Assembly: GCF_030272615.1 (NCBI RefSeq)
Contig: NC_081412.1
Span: forward strand, 545,364,202 to 545,428,201
Length of the DNA stretch: 64,000 nt
Source of the DNA: Cryptomeria japonica
Taxonomy: Eukaryota; Streptophyta; Pinopsida; Cupressales; Cupressaceae
Direction: 5' to 3'
Every line of letters starts with the position of its first letter. The first letter of the stretch is position 1. Under the pieces are notes generated by a model, which ran no database searches, was not told the DNA's origin, and was given only the letters and a program-made list of their open reading frames with translations. The position numbers and the translations under genes are program-made. This document shows positions 35,610-48,297 of the stretch, in pieces.

Positions 35610-36655
35610 TTAAGTTACCTTTTCTTTGCCTTTGTTATTGGATCCTTTATTGTTCGCCGGTATAGTCTCACTTCTACAAAATTTTGCAATATGTGCAATC
35701 TTGTTACATGCATAACAAGTTACATTATTTCTCTGAATAGCCTTTCCATAACCTTGACCGGTTTGAGTTTTGCATTGATTAGATAAATTTCCAAATCTAT
35801 CACAAATATAGTAGTTTACATTCATTCTACAATTGTCTAAGTTATGACCATTTTTATTGCATATGGAACATTGACCAGTGGGCAAGTTTGTATTCTGATT
35901 ATTCCTAAATCTACACTGATTTGCTCTATGACCAAATTTGTTGCAATTAAAACATTTCCCATTAAATTTAAAAGCATTAGGTTGCCTTACTGGTTTGTTG
36001 TGATCATGATTGTTTGCAGTCCCAGAACTTTCTCCATGTTCAAATCCAAGTCCAATAGTTTCTCCATCAGGTTTCTCACTTTTCAACATATCATCAAGAT
36101 TATTTGAACTCTTCTTGAATTTGTCTTTGTATTCATTTGCAGTGACCAATTCACCTTCCAAAGTGATAACTTGTCTCAAAAGTTCCTCTTTGTCATGTTG
36201 CATGTGAATCAAATCTATTTTAAGCATATCATTTTCATAACTAAGCCTTTAAGATTCATCTGATCTTTCATTAAGTCTTCTGGCCAAATCTTCTTCATTC
36301 CTCTTTCTATCTTCAATATCCTTGCATAGTCTCATGGTTAAATCTTGCATCTCATTCTTCATGTTATTGTTCTCTTGTCTCAATTTTTGTGCAATATCTC
36401 TAAGAGTTTCCTTTTCTTCATCATCTTGATTTTGCAATTGCACATGTAATTCTTTTCTCTTATTCTTTTCTATAACCAGGTTATCTTGAAGTGCTTTGAT
36501 GAATTCTTGAGCAGTTTTGAGTTCATCTTCCAATTTGATATTCTTCAATTTTTCTGCATCAAAATCTTCAAGAGCTCCTTCCAATTATTGTCTCAAAATT
36601 TCATCGGTACCAGTTTCAAAATCTTCCTCAAGTTGTTAGGCTTCTACAAATAGAG
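35610..36655 (-). pseudogene. Element P ORF1: coiled coil plus four CCHC zinc knuckles
   Basis: One frame with about three stops. The N-terminal 230 residues are a strongly charged helical region (EKLKNIKLEDELKTAQEFIK, KEETLRDIAQKLRQENNNMK, 36249-36584; EELLRQVITLEGELVTANEY, near 36180). A linker IGLGFEHGESSG follows, then knuckles KCFNCNKFGHRANQC, QCSICNKNGHNLDNC, NYYICDRFGNLSNQC (degenerate: first Cys and the His lost) and TCYACNKIAHIAKFC (35690-35960). The frame ends with a Lys-rich tail at 35610. It resembles a gag in having RNA-binding knuckles but lacks the UBN2 gag core of the other copia elements here. The H ORF1 is the same type of protein. An RNA-packaging role is inferred only. Confidence 0.7.
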
Positions 36656-36661
36656 GACTAG

Positions 36662-36673
36662 GCTCTGATACCA
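36662..36673 (-). other. Element P primer binding site
   Basis: The minus strand reads exactly TGGTATCAGAGC, two bases inside the 5' LTR; complementary to initiator tRNA-Met. Confidence 0.85.
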
Positions 36674-36675
36674 AT

Positions 36676-37563
36676 TGTTAGATACTTGATCAGTCCCAAA
36701 GACACTGCGAGGGGGGGGGGGGGTGAATCAGTGTCTAACTGGTGGATGAAAGATTTAAACTTTTTTGCAACTTTATAACCCAAATTAATATACTGGTAAA
36801 CAAGCAATAATGCAATAAGGAGAAATAACATTATAACCATCAATACACACCATAACACAGATATTTTTGGCAAGGAAAATCGGTAGGAGAAAAACCTCAG
36901 TGGGATTTGTGACCCACAATATTTACTCACTGGCCAATATGAATATATATTACTTATACAATAGGGTCCTGCACATGTAGGAAGGCCAATAGCCTAGTGC
37001 TCACTGCTCAATATAGAAAATTGAGTCACACTAACCACACAATTGGATGGTTAAATCCAATGATAATGTACTACTCAAAATAGCATCTACAATGCTAGAT
37101 TCAATACCGGTTTAAGCTATGTCATGTAGCTCTGCCATAAACCTTGCTTTGTTCTTCTTTTCTCTTATTCGCTCATAAAATAATTACATCATAATACATA
37201 TAGAATTATTCACTCTCATATACCGCTTGCATTCATTACCTAATTACATATCCTTACTTCGCTTACATTCCTTTTCATACTTACAAAATGACCTACAAGA
37301 TCTCATACATATATGAGTCTTTACAATATATCATGTTAGCTATACAATATAATTACAATACAAAATAATATAATTTCCATGTCGGCTAGAGTGCCAGTAA
37401 GATCTTCTATCGGTGTAGATTGGATGCTGATGAGAATAATCTGTAGTGTCTGCCGGTGTCGGTAGATGATGTTAGATGCCGGTATAACCTATGAACCATG
37501 TTACCATTTGGTTACCATCAATGACAACATCAACTATTCTCATCTGAGTGTATAATGCCAACA
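36676..37563 (-). repeat. Element P 5' LTR
   Basis: Partner of 30825-31690. The terminal G-run (plus strand) is about 13 long against 7 in the partner. Confidence 0.85.
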
Positions 37564-38636
37564 ACCCTAGGTGCTTTCTTCAAACCACATAGTGCCTTGT
37601 GTAGTTTGCACACCATATCCTTTTCTTTAGTCAAAGCATAACCATCTGGCTATTGAATGTAGACTTCCTCTTCCAATATTACATTTAGAAATGTCAACTT
37701 CACATCCATCTGATATACCTTGAATCCTCTATATTTTGTAAATGCAAGTAGAGTCCTAACACCTTCCAATCTTGCAACTGGGGCAAATGTCTCACCATAG
37801 TCTTCACCTTCTTCTTGTGCATAACCTTTGCATACCAGTCGGGATTTATTTCTTACTACTACTCCATCTTCATTCAATTTATTTCTGAATACCGATTTTG
37901 TACCTATTACATTCTTGTTCTCCGATCTGGGTACCAATGTCCATGTATTGTTCTTCTAAATCTGGTCAAGTTCTTCTTCCATAGCCTTGATCCAATGTTC
38001 ATCTCCAAAGGTTTCCTTTGGTGTTCTAGGCTCAATAGTGCAGATCATACAAAAATTCTCTCTTATCCTTCTTCTAGTTAAAACACCTACATATTTATCT
38101 CCAATAATCTAATCAGGATTATGATTGAGTCTAACATACCTTGGAATAACATGATCATGGTCTTTAGGTTCTTCTTCTTCACTTTCTTCATCTTCTATAG
38201 ACTCTACATGTTCTAGTTGAACAGGTGCATCAGTATTCAGTTTACCAACTTTTGGCTTTACCGATTCTGGTTCCAAAATCAAAATGTAAGGTTCTTCTTC
38301 CTCCTTCTCCTTACTAGTTTCTCCTGAATATTCAGGAAACTCATCCACTCAGACATTAATACTTTCAATGATTTTCTTTGTCCAGTTGTTGTAACACTTG
38401 TAGGCTTTTCTCTTGGTGGATTAACCAAAAAATATGCTTTCATCACTCTTAGCATCAAACTTACCAATATAATCATCTCTTTTGATAAAACATCTTCTAC
38501 CAAAAATCTTAAAGTAACTAACATTAGGTGATCTATCATACCATTATTCATAAGGGGTATTATCCTTACCTCTTTTAACTAGTATCTGGTTCATTGTGTA
38601 AACAACTGTGCTGATAGCTTCTCTCCAGAATGTCTT
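37564..38636 (-). pseudogene. pol: Element E integrase C-terminus, acidic linker and RT N-terminus
   Basis: From the D insertion site the minus strand reads TFWREAISTVVYTMNQI (integrase C-terminal region). An acidic Glu/Pro-rich linker follows (38109-38348), ending DHDHVIPRYVRLNHNP. RT starts as GTKSVFRNKLNEDGVVVRNK, LVCKGYAQEEGEDYGETFAP and QMDVKLTFLNVILEEEVYI (37650-37937), and stops at LCGLKKAPR where P inserted. A frameshift lies near 38350; several stops. Confidence 0.85.
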
Positions 38637-40041
38637 TGTTGGAATTTGCATGAAAATTGCATTAATGATATGTTATGTTGCCATTGATGTCAATTAACCA
38701 GTACTGATATTAATGATGTTGTTGATATTATCTTGTAATCGGTAGGAGGAGCTAAGTGAAGGAAACTGTAAACTGGTATGTAAGTTTGTGAGATGAACCA
38801 GTAACCAATAAAAAGGTTAAACCCTACCTGTTGTTTTTGTTAAACCCTAACCGACTAAGATTGCTGAATTGGTTATGTTGGTTTATGATCTGATGATGAG
38901 CAGTAATGATGGTGACACATATGATTATTGTATGAAGACAATTTCAAGTATTTTTGGTGCATTGTTGTAACAATTTTTTTCTAGGGAATGAGCAAAGTGT
39001 ATTGGATATAATGCAAAGTGCATGATGAGTTACTAAGATTGATGAAGTGGTGATCAAGGAGTGGTCAAGGTTTTATTGATTAATGTGTAGAGATTGCTAT
39101 GTGATCAAATGGTCATACTTGAACCGATTTGTTTGTAATCTCTATGAGAATTAGATTTTTGTTGTGTTACCGACCTAATTGATTTGTTTATAAGGTTGAT
39201 GAAGTTGTTTAGTTTAAGTGTTGGCAAAAGATCAGTTGAGTGTGTGGTTACCAAATCGGATGATGTATCTGCAATTTGAGTAAAGGTAGATAGGAGCATA
39301 AAAAGGATTCGATCAAGAAAGTGTAGTGCTATTTAGATAGATCAACAAACTCCTGTTGTTTTCAAACAATTACAACATAATTGAAATCCCTTAACCAAGT
39401 AAGCTCTAACAAGCTTGGTGCTATTTAAATCCTCTAAAAAGGTGATCCATTAGTTTGGGTTTTCAAATCCTCTACTGAGGTTACTCCTTACAGGGTATTG
39501 CTTCTAACAAGGTATTTGTAGCCAATCCCTTAACCGGGTGGTTCTTAACGGGATCAGTTCTTAATAGGAATTTTGTAAAGCTTTAACATGCTTGGCTCCT
39601 AGTAGGGCGAACTTCAGAAGAGTTCATATAGTTATCTTGTGAGTCTCATCTCACCGTGGTTTTTCTCATTTGGGTTTCCACGTCAAAAATATTTGTGTCA
39701 AGTGGTGAATGTTTTTGTGGTTATGATCTTATGGTTGATTTGATTAACTACTTAACTATTTTTGATAAGTTATGATAATCAAAAGTATTGAGAAATGAAG
39801 TATGTTGGCATATGATAAAGTATTTGGATGTTTATAAGTTTGATGTTGTTTACTGTTAATTTGTTGTAACAATCAACCAGTTTATCTTATGAGTTTTTAT
39901 CTTGACAGTGGTATTTCATTGATAAGTTTAATTTTAGAGATTGAAATTGAGTTTGGGAAAGTTTGTATCAGTTTTTCAGTTTACTGATTCACCCCCCCTC
40001 TCAGTAATCTATCAAACACTTATTCTTTCTTCATACCATCA
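38637..40041 (+). repeat. Element D 5' LTR
   Basis: Starts TGTTGGAATTTGCATG and ends CCATCA. Palindrome TTGCCATTGATGTCAA at 38678-38693; CCCTTAACCGGGT-type array at 39385-39600; CACCCCCCCTCTCAGT at 39990-40005. Confidence 0.9.
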
Positions 40042-40111
40042 GTTGGTATTAGATCATATCAGGTCCTTTAAGATCTAAGCCCAACAACTTAAGGTAAAGA
40101 TATTTCAGATC

Positions 40112-42591
40112 ATGATGAAGAAGGAAGGTCCAAAGTTTAATAGAGAGAACTATAGGATATGGAGTGACAAAATGAAAATTTACATCAAGAGTCTGGGAAG
40201 TCAGTATTGGGAACATGTCAATACTAAATATATTGCACCCACTGGGATGTCAACCGATGATCAGAAGAAAGAGGAACAAGAAAATCATCAAGCATTAGAA
40301 GCCATTATCAGTTCCCTATCTGATGTTGAATATGTAGGTGTTCATGGTCTAGAGACTGCACATGAGGTATGGCAAAAACTTGAAGAGATTTATAGCGGTG
40401 ATGAACATGTTAAGATTGCTAAAGAGGAGAGTCTAAAAGTAAAGTTTGATGACATGCAGATGGCTAAAGGTGCGAATATCCAGTAGTATGGTCAAAGGAT
40501 AAAAGATATAGTCTGTGAAATTAAGAGTGCAGGAGGGAAAGTGGAAGATGCCACAGTGATCAGTAAGGTAATGAGAACCCTGGTACTAGTCTATGCTATC
40601 CGAGTTGCAACCATTCAGGAGATGAAGTCCATTGACAAAACTAAGGTAACTCTTGACTCCATCATTGGGAAACTTACTGCTTTTGAATTAAACGGTTATG
40701 ATGTTAGTGTAAAGAAATCTGAGTCTATGTTTAGAGCTTCTGTTTCTAACCCATATGTGAGAAAAAGTAGAGATGCCAGTCACAGTTATGAATCCAGATC
40801 TAGTAGAGATGCTGATGATGAAGACCTTTTAGTGGAGATTGAAGCATTATTGGAAAAGAGGTTTCCTAGAGGTACTGGAAAATATAGAGGTAAATTACCT
40901 TTGAAATGTTTTGCATGCAACAAGATTGGACACATAGCTGCTAACTGTCCTAATGGTGAAAATGAACACAAGCGAGAGAAATTCAAGAAGTATAAGGGTA
41001 AAGGCAAGACAGATTGTCTCATTGTTGTTGATGGTGGTATCACTAATGAAGAATCTGATGGTGATGCTAATGAAGATATAGTCTTTGTAGCTATTAAAGA
41101 AGAGATATCAAACCAAAAGGCATTAGTATCCAGGATGGATAACTCTGATGATTGGATCATTGATAGTGGTTGTTCACATCATATGACCGGTGATTGGAGC
41201 AAATTTATTTCTTTGAAGGAATTTGATGGCAAAGTTGTAAGATTTGATAATGACTCACCCTGCATGGTTAAATGTAAGGGAATTATTTCTCTTAATAGAA
41301 AGAGTAGTGCAAATGATGTCTACTAGGTTGAAGGTCTAAAGCACAATATTTTGAGTGTGGCACAACTCAATGTCAGGGGATACCCATTGGAGTTTACAAA
41401 TGGTATGTGAAAAATCTTTGACAACAAAGGTGAATTGATTGCAACCGAAAAGAAAACTAAAGGTAACCTGTTTCAACTTAATCCTAAAGTTAGCAACTGT
41501 TTAATTGCAAAAATAGATGATAGTTGGCTTTGACATCGGAAATTTTGTCATATAAACTTTGATAACATTGTTAAAGTGATTAAGTCCAAGACAATGAGAG
41601 GTTTGCCTCAGTTGGACAAATCGGTTAATGCTTTTTGCAAAGAATGTTAGTTAGGAAAGATGACATCCTCAACATTAAAGAGAAAATCCTTTTCAGTAGA
41701 GAATTTGTTAGATTTGGTTCATACAAATCTTTATGGACCAATAAGAACAAAAAACATTCAAGGTGATAGATATCTCATGATCCTCACTGATGATTGTTCA
41801 AGGATGATGTGGGTCATATTCTTGAAGGATAAGACTGAGGCTTTTGGTAAGTTCAAGGCATTCAGGGCCTTAGCTGAGAAAGAGAGTGGTAAGAAGATAA
41901 AATATCTGAGGACAGATCAAGGTGGTAAATTTACTTTTGAGGAATTCACTAGGTATTGTGAAGAGAATGGTATCAAATGACAACTTTTTGCACCAAGGAC
42001 ACCACAACAAAATGGTATAGTAGAGAGGAACAACCGTTTAGTTGTTGAAGCTGCTAGGACAATGTTGATACAAGGAGGTCTAGCAAAAACTATTTGGAGA
42101 GAATTTGTCAGCACAATTGTCTACACTATGAACTGAGTTTTGGTAAAAAGAGGTAAGGACAAGACTCCTTATGAATACTAGTATGGAAGATCACCTGGTG
42201 TTAGTTATTTCAAGATATTTGGAAGAAAATGTTTTATTAAGAGAGGTGATTGTATTAGAAAATTTGAGGTTAAAAGTGATGAAGTTATTTTTCTTGGCTA
42301 TTCCACCAAGAGTAACGCCTACAAGTGTTTTAACTTTTGGACACAGAGAATTATTGAGAGTGTTGATGTTCGAGTGGATGAATATCCTGAAGTCTCAAAG
42401 GAAACCATTTTGGAGAAGAAGGATGAATATCCTTGCATTTTGTTTTTGGAACCAGAAACTGTGAAATCTGAAACCGACAAAGTAAATTCTGATGCACTAG
42501 TTCAACCGGAACAGATGAATTCTGAAGATGATGATAATGAGGAAGTCGAATGTGAAGATAACGATCATGTTATTCTAAGATATGTGAGATT
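40112..42591 (+). pseudogene. gag-pol: Element D gag, protease, integrase
   Basis: The ATG at 40112 gives MMKKEGPKFNRENYRIWSDK. The gag UBN2 region runs to about 40740. The knuckle KCFACNKIGHIAANC (40900-40950) is intact. Protease IIDSGCSHHMTGD has its catalytic Asp at 41162. The GAG-pre-integrase block (HRKFCHINF...CKEC) spans 41530-41650. The integrase core is MILTDDCSRMMW, LRTDQGGKF (usually GGEF) and NGIVERNN (41770-42030). An acidic linker follows to DHVILRYVR, where Q is inserted. Eight in-frame stops, all TAG or TGA; five lie where the family has Trp (for example before VEG and before HRK). Confidence 0.9.
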
Positions 42592-42949
42592 TGTTAGAGT
42601 AATTGGGTCTTTACTTGATTAATTAAACAATATTTGTTTAATTCTTTAAGTTCCCAATTATCTTTTTACACTTAAGCTAACATTAGGTGCATATAATTAA
42701 TTATTATGTGCAAGCCTAGGGTTTTCCCTTTTTAGGGTTTCTTGACCTATTAGAGGTTAATTTTTCTTTTCATTATATTATCTTTTCACAATACATTTTT
42801 GGTGATTTGGAGGTCTCATTTTTGGGAAATATTTTTCCTGTGTTTTGTATGTTCTTCAGATTTTGCTTCATTGCTTCTCCTTGTAACAGGTTATTCGGCT
42901 TATAGAAGATCTTTAGGCTACTATGGGGTTGTATTTCTCAACTCCTATA
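42592..42949 (+). repeat. Element Q 5' LTR
   Basis: Partner of 48509-48879; directly followed by the PBS. Confidence 0.95.
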
Positions 42950-44264
42950 TGGTATCAGAGCTCAGATCTACAGCTTCTTGTTCCTATTTTTGAGAATTTT
43001 GCATTTGAAGCAGATCTGAGGTTTCAGGCATTTTTTTGTGTGCTTAGGGTTAAGGTTTTTTTCTGAACACTTTGGGCCTAAACGGACCTCACCATCGTGC
43101 TCAGAAAATCCAAAAACCCCTATATTCATATAAAATTTGTCCATTTTTGACCCCTGAGCATCTGGGTGATTTTTTTTCTCCTAGCCAGATTGTACGGCCT
43201 TGGCATGCAAATCGAGAAAAAAAATTTGAAATTTTTTTTTTTGCCTTTTTACGACATGCAAGCTAGATTGTTTTGATTTTTTTAAAAAATTTCACAAAAT
43301 TTTTTTTAAATCCCCCAAGGGAAGGCGAAAAAAAGTTTTTTCAAAAAAAAAAATTTGTTTTGGGCACCGGACCTGACAGTCCGACACCGTACGACCCTAC
43401 GGACTTGTCAGGTAGGCCCCACCCGGTGCTGCTAGCTGTCCCCGGCTTTGGTTCCGGCCTCCAAGACCCCACTCCAGCTGTCCTTGACTCCCACTTCGGC
43501 TGCAACATCCGGCGAAGAACCCCGTGCCGGCCAGTCCCCGTCGCCGGCTATCGCCGCATTGGCCCCCGCCGGCCAGCCCTTGCCGCTACTCCGGCCCCCG
43601 CCGGGCCACCACCTCCACTCAATCGGGCTGCACCACCTCCACCTGACCACTACACCACTCTGCCCCAGCACCACCTCCGCCTGGCCTGAGCCCCACCTCC
43701 ACCCAACGCACCACCCGCACCTCCTCTCTAGTCTTTTTGAGAGGGGGTTGGTTGTTTGGGCCTAGATTGTGCATCCGGAGTCAAATTTTGGTGCACAAAT
43801 AGGAGTTGGAAAGGTGATTCTGAGCCAGACCTTGTGGTGGTAGATTTTTTTCCTGAATCTACTATTTGACTATGTTTTTTACCAATAAAATTCAAACTTT
43901 TTTTTTGCACTTCTAGGGCCGTAGAATGGGCAAACGGACTTCATTTTTTGAAAATGAATAGGCATTGGAAAGCTCTCAGCATGCTCTATTAAGATTTGTG
44001 ATCTTTTTTCTCATAATTTTCACCAGGTACATGAGATATCATTTTGAATTTTTTTTTCTTATGAACTACTTCCTTCTCATTACTATGTACTAGGGTTTGG
44101 GTTTCTCTATTGTGGGGGGGTGTTTTTTCTTGCTTTCTATCATTTATATCAGAAATCAAGAACACCTAAACTCTCAAAACAAATAAACCCTTCTGCATCT
44201 TCTGTCTATTCTGAAAGATCACATAATAAAAACAACCAACAAGTGTAGAGTTTTCTTTGTTCTC
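42950..44264 (+). other. Element Q PBS and long leader with GC-rich island
   Basis: The PBS TGGTATCAGAGC is at 42950-42961. The 1.3-kb leader contains long A/T homopolymers (43210-43350) and then a sharply GC-rich, Pro-codon-like island (about 43365-43735: CCGGCC, CCACCTCC repeats). It begins with a CACCGGAC...GTCCG inverted pair. No reading frame here is continuous with gag, so I treat it as untranslated. Confidence 0.6.
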
Positions 44265-47200
44265 ATGGAAAATCCTTCAGTTGAGTTGTTGACTTCACAC
44301 AACTATCACACCTAGAAGCCCCACATCATGAGGCTTCTCAGGTCACAAGGGTTGTGGACTTCTTTGGATGAGGTTCAGCCAAACCTACAACGTCCTTATG
44401 AGATTCTTATGTACCATAACAAGCTAGATGAGGCCATGAGTTTGATCTCTTTGCATGTCTCTGACAGTCTTCTATTTCACCTTGATGAGTTGCTTACTCC
44501 TCGATATATGTGGTTGAAGTTTGATTCTCTCTTCAGGAGGGTCAATGAGATTCAGGCATTATAGATTGAGGCAGAGTTGACTTCTTTGTTACCTGATTCC
44601 TTTCCCACTATTGAGTATTTTTTGAACAAATTCAAGACTACTAGATCTGTTCTTCAAGGATGTGGAAAGAACAAGACTAATACAGAGTGCATTCATTTGA
44701 TTCTTTCGAATCTTCGAGGTCAATTTCAGTTTTTTGCCTCTGCTTTCTACTCCACCATGGATGGCTTGCATACTAATTTCACCATGCCTAGCTTTGATGT
44801 CTTTTGTGAGCGATTGTCTCATGAGTAGTCTCATCTTTCTTAGCTGGATACGCTCTCAGGCTCCAAGAACAAAGCTTTGGTTGCTCAGTCCTTTAAGGAG
44901 AAGGAGAAACAGAAGCAGAAATCGAAGCCGAAAAAGCCTTTTGCAGGTAGTGAGATTTCCTCCAAGCCTACTCTTAAGTCTAATTCAAAACCATTTCCTC
45001 CCAAACAAGGGAAATCTTCACAGTCTGGTGAGTCTTCCTCCAAGACTAAGAAGAAATCATTAGACACTTGTAGTTTTTGTGGCAAGGACGGACATCTAGT
45101 TTCCAGGTGTTGGAAATGATTAGAGGCTTTAGAGGAAGCCATGCAGTAGCATCACATTTGCTCACCTCAGGCATCTTCTCCTTCCACAAGGAAAGGTCAT
45201 GCTCTCACTGCTAGAGCTTCGACCTATGGGTCCACATGGATTCTAGATTCTGGTTCTTCTCACCATATGACACACACTCAGCAGTTGGTTACTTCTCTTA
45301 CCTGTTGTGGTATTTCACAGATTGTAGTGGGTGACTCAAGTCATCTTTCCATCTTGGGTTTAGGTTCTGTCTCTTTGGATGGGGGTACTCTATAAGATGT
45401 TCTGGTTGTCCTTGACATCTCGACGAACCTCCTATCCATTTATCATATTTTCCACTCTGGCTCTGGTAAGACAGTTGAGTTCTCACCACATGATGTGGTT
45501 ATTCAGGACCTCCATGACCCTAATTTGGTTGTGGCTTCTGGTAGTGTGGATTCTGCATCTCATCTCTATAGATTTGATGAATTTGAGCCCTCTTCGGGTA
45601 TAGGTTCATCTCTTATAGAACATGCAGATTCAATGAGTAAGATTTGGCATGAGCGATTGGGCCATGTCAATTATAGATATCTTCAGTAGATGAGTACACA
45701 GGCACTTGTTCTTGGGCTCCCACAGATTTCCTACACTGATGGTGTTTGTCATGGTTGTGTGCTTGGAAAGCATCATAGAGATCCCTTTCTGAAGGGGAGA
45801 GCCTCTCGTGCTTTGGCACCCTTGGAGTTGATTCATACTGACCTCATGTCATTTCCCACTCCTTCTTTTTCAGGGGCCAAGTATGTACTCATTTTTATTG
45901 ATGACTTCTCCAAACGCACATGGGTGTACTTTCTTAAGTACAAGTCTGATGTCTTTGATTCCTTTCGAATTTTCAAGACATATGTAGAGAAGCAGTCTAG
46001 CTGTTCTATTCGGCAGATACATACAGATAATGGGGGGGAGTATGTGAATCAGGCTTTCACAGATTTTTGCACTAAGCATGGTTTGCAACATCAGTTTACT
46101 ATTCCCTACACCCCTCAGCAGAATGGTGTCGCTGAACATAAGAACAAAACTTTATGGGAGATGGCAAATTGTATGATTCAATCCAGGTCCATGGATTCAT
46201 CCTTTTGGGCTGAGACAATTAATTGTGCCAACTATATTCAAAATTGGATGCCTCACAAGGCTATTCGACTTATGACTCCTGAGGAGGCTTGGTCTCATGA
46301 CAAGCCTGATGTTTCCTTTTTTCGAGTATTTGGCAGTGAGGCACGAGCCTTTATTCCTGATGCTTAGAGGAAAGCCATGGAGCGGAAGAGCCGACCACTC
46401 ATTTTTATTGGCTACTGTGAGGATGTTAAGGCGTATAGGTTGTTTGATCCTAATTCCAGAGAGGTCCTATTTCGACGGGATGTTCAGTTTGATGAGCATC
46501 TTCCCACAGTGAATACCCCGACTCCAGTGTCTACTCCTCTACCTACACCGGCCACTGCACCTCTTCAGGATCTTTTTGAGGATGATTCTGATGATGGTGC
46601 TGATGATCCACCATCCCCACCTCCACTTGCTCCACCTTAGATGCCCAAGTGGGCTCGCCTTACTATTGCAGCGGCAGGTCCTATGGCTGGTGATCCTTCA
46701 GATACTCATCGCACTTGTTCTCATACCATGGGTTCTAGTCTTTTGAGTCATGCTATTTCAGATGATCCTCAGAAGTTTTCAGAGGTGACAAGTCACCCTG
46801 AGTGGGATTGTGCTATGGAGGAGGAGTATTCTTCTTTGATGAGGAATCATACATGGGATCTCTGTCCTCTTCCTAAGGGCAGAAAGATGGTTAGGTGTCG
46901 CTGGTTGTATCGCACTAAATATGCTGCTGATGGTTCCATTGATAAGTACAAAGCACATCTTGTTGCGAAGGGTTTTTCACAAGTTGAGGGTATTGATTAC
47001 TTTGAGACATTTGCCCCTGTTGCCAAGATGAATTCCATTCACTTTGTACTATCTCTTGCAGCTTCTCGGTGTTGGCCTATTTTTTAGATGGATGTGAAGA
47101 GTGTCTTCTTGCACGGGGATCTACAGGAAGAAATCTACATGGAACAACCTCAGGGATTTGTGTAGGATAGTTCTTTGGTTTGCAAACTTCAGCATTCATT

Positions 47201-48297
47201 GTATGGTCTCAAATAGGCCCCTCGAGCTTGGTATGAGAAGATGGACTCTTTCTTGCTCTCCATTGGGTTCTCCTGCAATCATTTTGATCACATAGTCTAC
47301 ATTTAGCTTCTTGAGGGTGACATCTTGATTCTTGTGCTATATGTTGATGATCTTCTCATCACGGGTAGCTCATCATCTATGATTCAGCATATTCAGCGTG
47401 ACTTGATGGATCAGTTTAAGATGACAGATCTCGATCTGTTGCACTATTTCCTTGGTCTTCAGGTCATTCGATCTTCTGATGGGATCTCTCTCTACTAGTA
47501 GAAGTATGCTCTTGACATGCTTCAGTGCTTCAGTATGCTTGATTGCAAGCCTGCTCCCACTCCATTTCAGTCAGGGGTTGTTTTGACTACACCTTTTCCC
47601 ACTCCTTCAGTCAATTCTACAATTTACAGGCAGTTGGTTGGCAGTTTGTTGTACCTGACCCACACCCGTCCTGATATTTCCTTTGCAGTTGGTCTTGTCT
47701 CTTGATTCCTCCATGATCCTCATGAGAGTCATTGGTAGGCTACCAAACGTATTTTGAGGTACATTCAGGGAACTAGTTCTCATGGCATTCATTACACATC
47801 AGGGGAACCTCACATTGTTGGCTACACTGACTCAGATTGGGCTGGTGATGTCACTGATCGGTAGTCTACTTTTGGCTTTGTTTTCTATCTTGGCTCTAGT
47901 CCTATCACATGGTCTTGCAAGAAGCAGACTGCTCATGCATTATCATCTATAGAGGCTGAGTACCGAGCTGTTGTGCTCGCTAGTCAGGAGATCTTATGGC
48001 TTTGACAGTTGATGACTAAGTTTGGTTCCTCCTGATAGTCCCACTGTTCTTTGGTGTGACAATCAGAGTGCTACTCATATTTCCCGCAACCCAATAGAGC
48101 ATCAGCAGACGAAGCACATTGAGCTTCACATGCATTTCATCCATCAGTTGATTCAGGATGGTGTTCTCATTCTGGAGTACATTCCCACCTTTGAGCAGGT
48201 TGCAGACATCTTCACGAAACCTTCTGCTTCGCCGCGCTATCTTCAGCTACACTCTATTCTTGGGGTGAAGGAAGTTGCCCTTGGGGGGTCTTTATGA
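44265..48297 (+). pseudogene. gag-pol: Element Q gag-pol polyprotein
   Basis: The ATG at 44265 begins MENPSVELLTSHNYHT. Gag contains FDSLFRRVNEIQAL, and the knuckle CSFCGKDGHLVSRC (45069-45110) is intact. Protease WILDSGSSHHMTH has its Asp at 45246. The pre-integrase block IWHERLGHVNYRYLQ ends near 45690. Integrase reads FIDDFSKRTWVYFL, HTDNGGEYV and NGVAEHKNKT (45880-46150). A Pro-rich linker follows (46500-46640). RT includes WLYRTKYAADGSIDKYKAHL and YVDDLLITG (catalytic block at 47340). RNase H: TDSDWAGDV and DNQSATHISRNPIEHQQTKHIE; end HSILGVKEVALGGSL. All in one frame except a one-base shift near 48030; about 15 stops. Distinct in sequence from the D/E/F lineage. Confidence 0.93.

Larger units (their letters stand above)
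30825..37563 (-). mobile_element. Element P: two-ORF non-autonomous LTR retrotransposon
   Basis: A 6.7-kb minus-strand element with LTRs of 866 bp (30825-31690) and 888 bp (36676-37563), TGTTGG...ATCTAACA in element orientation. The flanks TCCCT (30820-30824) and ACCCT (37564-37568) agree at four of five bases, and the E reading APR|WYER resumes across the insertion. The PBS complement GCTCTGATACCA is at 36662-36673 and the PPT (AAGGGGGATAT) at 31691-31701. The 5-kb interior encodes ORF1 and ORF2, with no protease, integrase, RT or RNase H motif. LTR divergence is about 9-10% over the first 260 bp by eye. Confidence 0.88.

Noticed and set aside
42171-42464. Plus-strand frame of 97 codons
   Set aside because: It is a shifted shadow of the D integrase C-terminal reading, which continues in the main frame.
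43273-43765. Pro/Ala-rich plus-strand frames and Gly-rich minus frame in the GC island of Q
   Set aside because: Frames overlap without a preferred one, have no family motif, and lie between PBS and gag start; kept only as a composition anomaly.
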